DNA from: Pogonophryne albipinna
Lineage: Eukaryota; Chordata; Actinopteri; Perciformes; Artedidraconidae
Length of the DNA: 64,000 bases
Direction: 5' to 3'
NCBI GenBank assembly: GCA_028583405.1
Contig: CM053258.1
Span: 6,925,207 to 6,989,206 of the forward strand
Part shown: one piece after another, positions 50,501 to 59,500 of the stretch
Numbering within the stretch: position 1 is the first letter of the stretch
How the letters are laid out: each line of letters opens with the position of its first letter
The notes under the pieces: model-generated
Told to the model about the DNA's origin: nothing
The model's input: only the letters and a program-made list of their open reading frames with translations
Databases searched by the model: none
Position numbers and translations under genes: made by a program

Positions 50501-53500
50501 AGATCTTTTACTCTCTATAGCAGCAGAATAGTGCTTTTTGGGAACAGCTGGTATTAAAGAGGATATTCATTTAGCAAAGGTAAGCTCCTGCCACCACATC
50601 GCCTCTCTCTTATCTCACTCCTACTTCTCTTGCCATTCTTTGGAGTTTAGCATTCATCACTTTGGCAGTTCTGCGGCAGCACTAGTTGTCAGGCTGCAGT
50701 GGTCTCTGCCTGTTGCCATGGTGAAACAAGTCCATAAATTCAATCTGTAGTCGGGAGGGGTGAGAAACTATGACTCTTATGTTTCTCTCCTGCTTTCTCA
50801 TTTGTGCTCTCTGGGAAATCCAATTTAATCAGTGACAGGTGATGGTTGTTTTTTTAAATGAGCCCCGGCTATAAAACACATGGTACTACATTTGGCCTGA
50901 ATTACCATTGTTTTAAAAAAATATACATGTTATTATAGGGCTGCTACTTACACATCATTTGATAATCGAGTTGTCAGCTGCATATTTTCTTAAATCCGTC
51001 AATTCACTGTATCTATTAAGCATCAAACATTTTTGAAAAAGTCAACTTATGTTACCCAGATTTATGTTTTTCTTTTTATATAAATACTATGATTACAAAT
51101 GTTCAACACATAAGGCAAAAAATGACAGCAAATCCTCACAACTGCCAGGGGACTGAGGAGAAAAATAAGCTTTGAGCTACTGTATGATGTTGTCAATGTT
51201 ACTGTAATTAAATTATGGAATGTGATCCCTGTCAAATTAACTTCTAAATAACTCAAACGAAGAAGCTGGGACTTGGACATTTCTGGTAGTTTTGCTTAAA
51301 AATTTAAATTCTGATTCAAAGAACGATGCAAATAAGTATCACGATCATTTTTTTCTAGCGTATCCTGGAACAAAACTAATGTAGCAATGACAACTCTCTG
51401 CCTTGGAAGTAACTAAGTGTTTCTTGCGGCAAGTAAGCTAATTAGCTAAACATGCTATCTTCTGCGGCCTATAGAGCAAACAAACGCACAAATCCAATTC
51501 TTAGAGCTTTTATTCTTTGGTCTTGGTCCACCAAAGCACTGTGGAGATGTATAGCACTCCTACAGTTGCTAAGCTACGATTAGAACATGGTTGCTCAGGG
51601 GACAGGTTTAGTAAACAGTCAATAATAAACACCTGTGTGGGTGTTCAAAGCCTTCAAGATTGGTGACCCTAATAAAATACTGCGGGATTCATTGTTGAAA
51701 ATGTCAACTGGGATCATAAAAACTGGTGTTGAAAAACCAGACGCCACATATTATAGGTATTCATTTTACAAGCTGCCCTTTCCACTGGGGCATTTGGTCT
51801 TTAGAAATATCGTTCATGCTTCATTATCCATAAAACTTCCCCTTTTCTCCAGCTATTGCGATGTGGTGTGTCTGCGTTTTAACACATGAAGTGCAGGCCC
51901 GGTGCACTTTGGCTGGTTTAGTCTACATTTCATTCAGATACAGCTCCTTTGAGGCTCTCATAAAAATAGCACATCAGCAGCGCAGAGCAGCATGGTTACA
52001 TGCAGTATGGTTGGCCTACATACACTGGAGTACACGGTGTGGTGCCTTTGAAGTGGAACAACCATTGACTGTTTAGAAACACAATATGCTCCACTGACAG
52101 GGCAAGATTTAAGGAGTTGGCTTCCAAAATAAGATGCACTTTTTTTTAACTTTAAACTTGAAGCCATCTGTGTTTGTTTTTATTAACAGCCATTTCTCTT
52201 AAGAACACAAGAAATGTAACTGTTACATATCTCCATAATCAGTATTATGTTTGTCTAATTTTTACATCATCTTTTTTTCCTGTCTGTCTTTCCTTTTCTC
52301 CCCCCCCCACCTCCCTTTATTTCTGTTTCCTCCTCAGTCTCTCCTGAGCTTCTGGGTGTCCTGTCTTCCATTACAGCCTTCATGGCGTTGATGGCTCTGT
52401 TTTTTCTTTACCTCAGCAACAAGCTGTCAGTGGCGAGTCCTGACGACCTGTCACATCTCAACGGGTTAAAGAACAGACATCCAGGTACTCATCACACACA
52501 CAGACCGACCACAGTGGCTGCATTTACACACACATTAGGATGATAATTCAGTTATTTTGTGCAAAACATGTCCTCTTCCAAAGAAACACTGAAGATGTAC
52601 AGACCAGGGAGCTGGAGGAATAAGATCAGGAACAAAAGGACCTCAGGGAAAACAGACGGGAACATAGCCGACGGACTGAAAAAGCAACGCAGGCATATAT
52701 AGTGACATGACTAATTACATTAACAAGAAACAGCTGAGGGCAAGTAAAGGCACAGGGGAGGCAAGGAGCTCACACACAGGTGGAAAGAATCAGGGCAATT
52801 ACAAAGGCGGCAAAACACACAAAGACAGGAATTAAAAGCAGACAAGACAAACATTTCAATTGCATTTCAAAATAAAACAGGAAACATCAAACACAAAAAG
52901 ATCATGATAAGCAAATTACTTTATTTCATATTCAGTTGCATCATCAGAGCACCACCGTAAAGTCCCCATCCTTTCATAGAGGAACATTAAATAAGCTCCA
53001 GTTGTGTAGGCGTAAAGGCAATAAGACCCAATCCAATATGCACATAAAGAAGTGGGTTTTGACACTTTTTTTATTGTACTTTTGCGTGCAATGTGTCCCA
53101 ATAGTGGTTTCATATTTGTTTGGATGCTGAGCTTTGCAGCTGTATAGTTTTCCTGAATAAGCCAAGATGTGTGAAAAGCTAAATCTGATTTATGAATGGA
53201 TCGCAAATGATTTTGTGATTCATTCATAATTCAGATTCAGTTTTTATGAACAAACATGATTAATTTTAGAGCCACTGTTGGTGTTGTTGTTGCAGGTGGT
53301 TTTCATATCTACAGTAGGCCTACAAATAATGCAGTATCAATATTAATGTATCTGTTTCCATAACAGATCAGCTGCTACTTCAATCAGGAGAGACGGTTTT
53401 GATGTAAGAATACATATTTATTGCGCAGATGCACAAATGAATGTAATGGTAATTTTGGTGATTAGGCCCCGTTGTGCAGGAAGTATCATTCGGGAGGGTA

Positions 53501-56500
53501 GAGCCGATCCGATGAAACCCCCCTGGGGTCTAGACACTGGTGGTGGTGAATGGATAGTTGGGTCGTTCTGAAGGGGAGCGGCTTAACTTGACCCTGGATT
53601 CAGATGGACAGGAGGTGAAAAGGGGTGGAGGAGGGTTGCGTCGAGTCACCTGAAATGACAGCTGTCAGAGGGGAGAGCAGATTTAAAAGGTTTGACAGAG
53701 CGTTATGATAGGCTCTTGGGAATAGAGCGAAGTGATTGGTTAAGCTGAAGAGTGACGCCCCCGGTCACTTATTGAGAGGAGAGAGAGTAGTTGCGTAGGA
53801 ATAGAAATACATGAAGAGTAAAGACGGTCTTCCTGGTTGAACTTGCGCTGAGCTTCATTTGTTGACGATCAATAACCTTGTGATCAAAAAGTGTGTTGCT
53901 ATTCGATAAACCCCAAAAGATTGATATACAGGATCAAAAATGAGAATATATCTGCAAGGTACTGGGCAGCATAGGAAACACCCAGTCTGAAATAAACAGT
54001 TAGAATTTGGGGAGCAACACTGAGAATGAGAAAAAACGTGTTTAAATTGAGTAACATTTTTTGAACTGCAGCTACGCCGGGTTTATAAATGAATGTAAAT
54101 GTTATTGTGGTTAAATAATTAAACATGAGAAAACAAGATAGCTCTTGCTTCAAAAAATGTATAACAATCTTAGGAGTATTGTTTAGTATGTACGTGTTGA
54201 TCTCAGCTCACATTGTGATGATGGCTACACACCCTGCTAACAACCACATGTCCTATCAGCGCTCTGATGAGATAATCTAGCGTCCTGCGTCCCCGGCTGA
54301 GAGATGGCCTTCTTCAAGAGTTTCCAGCAGAACCTCCCCACTGTCAACATTTCCTCCCTCTTGGACTCGGTCACCAGCCGCGTGGACGACCTGGCCACGG
54401 CCGTCAGCGACGCCACGTACGCCGTCAGCGACCAGGTCACCACCATCATCAACAAGGTGGACGATGGGGAGAACAACGGGCAGGAGTCGGGTCAGACTTC
54501 CACAGCACAGGAAGGAAGAAGCAAGGCCAGCAACACCGGATCAAAGACCAACCAATCCGGGGAAAACAACGAGGCCGAGTCCGCTCCGAACCAGCCGGAG
54601 TGGGAATGGAGGGACGGATGCTGGCGAGTTAAAAGGACAGAAGCCGAGTTGGAAGAGGAAGGGAAGAGGAAGAATGAGGAGAAGGAGCAGCAGGAGAAGA
54701 AAGAGCAGAGGAGGAGAGAACGGAGAGAAAAGCAGCTGGAGAAAGAAGCCAAGGCACAGAAAGACAAAGACGGAGAGCAAGAGGAGGATGCTTTAGAGAA
54801 AACAGATTGTGGACAAATCAGAAAGGGGAGTGATGGCGGAGACAACTCCATCGATCAGAAAAAAGAGAATGACTGTGAAGAATCACCTCGTCCTCAACAG
54901 AAAAAGCAAAAAGAAGACGGAGTAGAAGAGAAGGAGGTGGCGGACAGCCTTGAGAGAGAGGGAGATGACGAGGAAGAAGCTGAAGTGACCAAGTCTTCAA
55001 CAACAGGGAAAAAGAAGAAGTCAGACAAGAAGAAGAAGAAGAAGAAAAAAACGAAAGATGATGGGAGGAATTCAGACGAAGCCTCGGATGTGGAGAAAAA
55101 GAAGGCGAAAGGGAAGAAGAGCAAGAAGAAAAAGAAAGCAAACAAAGGTTAGATGGTGTGCTGCTTCTATTTCACCGCCTCCGTTTCTACTTTTCTCTCA
55201 AACTAAATATTTAGATTTTTTAACTGAAGTTCTTCATCTTTCCAGCGTGCTGAGTGCCAGTTTCAGCATCTGCGTCGTTGTTCCTGTCTCCTGCATTTAT
55301 TTAAACATTGCAAACATTGTGTTTTGTGAGAGAAATGTAATGTTTGAACAAGAGTCTCCGTGTTTTCTGTCCAGAGGGAGTTTTATCTGGCAGCGAGGAG
55401 GAGAAAGGCCCCGAGGACGCGGCTCCACAGAACAAGACTTCAGCGTGGAGCAACAAGAGCAAACAGTCCACAGAGCAGGGGGGCTACAGCAGTGAAGCCT
55501 CCAGCGGACGAGGTGAGAGGGGGACAACATGGTATTTAACCCGAGGAGCACATACGGTGAAGAACATAAAACATATATGTCACCAGGGTTGGGAGGGTTA
55601 CTTTGTAAATGTAATCAGTTACTGATTACTGAATACATGGCTCTGAAAGTAATCCGAATACAGTTACAGTTACGTGTCTTAATAAAGTAACGTATTCAGA
55701 TTACTTTTAGATTACTTTTGGATTACTTTCTTTTTCCATAACAGATGGGTATGTTTTGGTGAACAGGAGACACAAAAAGCAAAAGGAAACTGAACGTGTT
55801 TTTACTGTTTTAATGGCTTATCAAGAGCACAACTAAAACATAACATCTGAAACGATGTAACAACATAATACACTTGTTGGGGATGCAGCTTGGGATGTGA
55901 GGAGTGAGGGACACGGCTTGGAACGGGCGTGTCGCCTTCAGTCCTTCTGTGTTGGCAGGACATGAATTAAAATGTCGAACTCGGACTACATTTTAAGGAC
56001 ATTTCGGCCAGGGGTTTAGAGCTATATTTGTTCAAGCACCGGATTGGCAAAACAGGAGAGTGTGTGCACCAGTCTGCCTTGATCTATGAATTCATGTCCG
56101 TGACCCTCACAGTATCTGCTGCCCACAGCTGTTTTATAGAAGGAACACCTCCTTCACTTCATGAAATCTCTGCAGCGCCAGGAGGCAGCGGGAGGGTTAA
56201 CTCAGCCTCTGAGAAGAGGAGCGCGCAGCCTTCACTGTGTTTACCTTCAGAATCATTAGTAAGGCTAAAGAGCGACCGCAGGCTGATGTGTTTTAACCAC
56301 ACACACCTCTACACACACATACACGCACACACACACACGATTTAAACGCAGACTTATGTTCCTCCATGTTTCGTTGTTATTGTTTCACTGAGCGGACCCG
56401 CTCCTTTTTTTTTTCAAACGCTCCCTTTTTTGGTCCATCTGCGGCGGTAATAGGTTTTGTGTGCTGTGATGATTCGGCTGTACCTTTAGTAATGAATATT

Positions 56501-59500
56501 AAATGTTGTGAGGAAATCTTTCCACCAATAATTCCAATAAGTAATCCAAAATGTATTCACTTCAGGTTTACGAAAGTAACTGTAATCAGATTACTCGTTT
56601 TTCAAATGTAACGCGAGCTGAATACAGTTACTTGATTTTTGTATTCTGATTACGTAACGCCGTTACATGTATTCCGTTACAACCCAACCCTGTATGTCAC
56701 ACTACATAAGAGACACACTGCTTATGTATTAAATAGAAAATAAAGAAAACCATTAAGGACTGCAAACATATAACACATAAAGATAGTTTAATTCTGGGGG
56801 CAGTAATATACCACAATAAGAAATATAAAAACAGATGTAACACTATTATCAGATAGATATGTGTTTATCTTACTGCTTCTATGTGTTATTCTAAATCAAT
56901 AGTTTCACATTGTGGTAATACATACAGTTAACCATTGTCTATTTTTCCAACAAACATACATTATGAGTTGATTTGTTGTTGCTTCATCATTACGTTAAAT
57001 TACATAAACCATTAAAACTTTGGAGAATTAACAATAAAAACGATTGTTTGAGTTTGATGAATCTAGGCTGTATTAGCTCAAAAAAGATGGGCTCACCCAT
57101 GTGTGCGGCACAGTTTAAGAGGTTAACCTGACTCTCTGGTGGACTGTATGTTGCATACATAATTAATTCCTCCACAGAGCACAATACATCTCGGGTATCA
57201 CCGCTCTCTCGTATCCCGTTACTCCCCCCTGTCCCTTCTCTCTCTGTCACTGTCCTAAAAGCAGCCAACAGCATCCAGAGAATAAAGAAGAACTCGTCCC
57301 TCGGCGAGCCCCGGCCTCCTCCCTACCAGGACGAGGGCTCGGGGGGGCGCGTGTCCTCTCGATCGCGGTCAGAGCGAGGGGTCCGCAGGGGGTCTTCGGC
57401 GCAGCGCTGCGACAGCCCCCGCTCCAGTGAGGCCAGCGCTGACCAGGACACTGAGAGCTACCTCAACAAAAACTGTGAGGAGGACATCCCCAGTGACAGC
57501 ACGGCTGTTCTGGGACCAGAGGTGAGGCCAACGCTCTCTGTGCCTGTAAAGGTCACCTATTGTGAAAAATTCACTTTATCATGTATTTTCTACATCAACA
57601 TGTGACCCCTCTGTGGAAAGAGATTCTGAACGTTTCAGGAAAAGATATTCTCTCTCTTTTTCTCCTGATCCATTTATATAAAAACCTGTCTGAAAATGAG
57701 CTGATCAGATTTTGGCCACTTTATGATGTCATAACTATTTTTTGGCTTGTGTAACCATTAGCCAATCACCAACCAAGGTAACCCCCCCCCCCACCTTATC
57801 ACCTGAATCTCCTCCTAGAGCACCATTGTGTTCTTTTTAACCAGATGTCTCTCAGAGGGGCGTGGGGAGGGGCTCCTTATTTTCATCTAAAGTAACAGAC
57901 AGAGAATCAGCACTTTTGAAACAGGGCTGAAACAGAGGGGATTATGGGATGCTGCAATGATCTGTTTGGTGTTTGGAGCCAAACACTTCAGAGACATGTT
58001 TTGTATTTATCTGAGACCTATAATATATTGATGAGGACCTTTAAGCAGCACATTACACCTCTTTTAATGGTAGTAATATACTGTATATTTACCCCTTTAC
58101 CTGCCCTGTAGTTCACCATGACTGAAGTGCCCTCCTTATTGCCAGCTTATAACATATTTATGTTACGACCACTACTGTAATTACATGGTTTGTTTACTGT
58201 TGAAATGTTACTTAGGTAACAGTGTCAGTTACAGTTCAGGTCATCTCAACATAAGGAGACGGGGGATGAGGGATGCTCCAGCATCAGCGTTTCAAATCTG
58301 ACTCCTAAGTATCATTATATATTTTATATCTTTCAGAAGTGCATCTTGAAACTTGTTTAGGGTTATTATTTAGAAAATAAAAAACAGCTAAAAACAGATT
58401 GTTATAGGACAAAAAATCCCCAAATTTGCTCTTTATCTTAATTGTTTTTACTATTTAACGTGAGGGGCGTTCAAGGTTAATCTCTCTGTTTTTTTACTTT
58501 CTTTCTATAATTGCCAAAACCTTTTCTGACCTCTACTTCTCGCAAACAGTGCTGAACTCATATGTTTTGCATCAGGGAACACAAGAGCTTTTGAATGTGG
58601 GAGAAAAATATGTCAGATCCGTCTTTTCTTTTTATTTATTATAGAGGAAATCCATAAAAACCTACAAGCCTTAAACAGAAAGACAGTATCAAAAATAGTT
58701 TGAGTCTTTTTTGTGACAATGTTATCTCACCTCTTATCTAAAAATATTTGAGTGACATACAGTAAGTATATTATCTGACCTTATACTATTCAGGAAGAGG
58801 AGGATGATAATAAAGGTGCCTCTAACACTTCAGACTCCCTCCTCTTGTATTCTAACCGTGTCTTTACTACTGATTCTCTCATTCGCTCAGGACGGCTCCG
58901 GTCCTCACCTCCCCACCGCCTACGAGCCGGAGCCATTCGCCAAATATGGCACCCTGGACGTGGCCTTCGAGTACGACTCCGGGGAGCAGTGGTTGGCCGT
59001 CACGGTCACCGCGGCGACAGACATCCCCGCTCTGAAACAGACGGGAAACATCGCCTGGCAGGTCCACCTCGTCCTGCTGCCCACCAAGAAGCAGCGAGCC
59101 AAGACTGGCGTGCAGAAGGGGCCGTGTCCCATCTTCACGGAAACATTTAAGTTCTCCAGGGTGGAGCAGGATGCCCTCGGGGACTACGCCGTGCGCTTCC
59201 GCCTGTACAGCATCAGGAGGATGAAAAAGGAGAAGGTCCTGGGAGAGAAGGTTTTCTACCTGACTAAGCTCAACCTGCAGGGGAAGATCGCGCTGCCTGT
59301 CACCCTGGAGCAGGGCTCTGAGCTCACGGTGAGAACACTTTGTACATTTCTATCCAGGCACAGTTTCATCTGAAGCACTGGGATTTAGTTTGACAACGAA
59401 CATCCCAACTGAAGACCTGAGAATATATTGAATTTCTATCAATCCTTTTCTTATTTTCTCATTAGTCAATTCATTTTTGGATCTATAAAATTATGAAACT

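Noticed and set aside
54492..55141. Minus-strand Ser/Phe/Leu-rich ORFs opposite the alternative exon
   Set aside because: They are reverse complements of the Glu/Lys-rich coding exon and reflect its GA bias.
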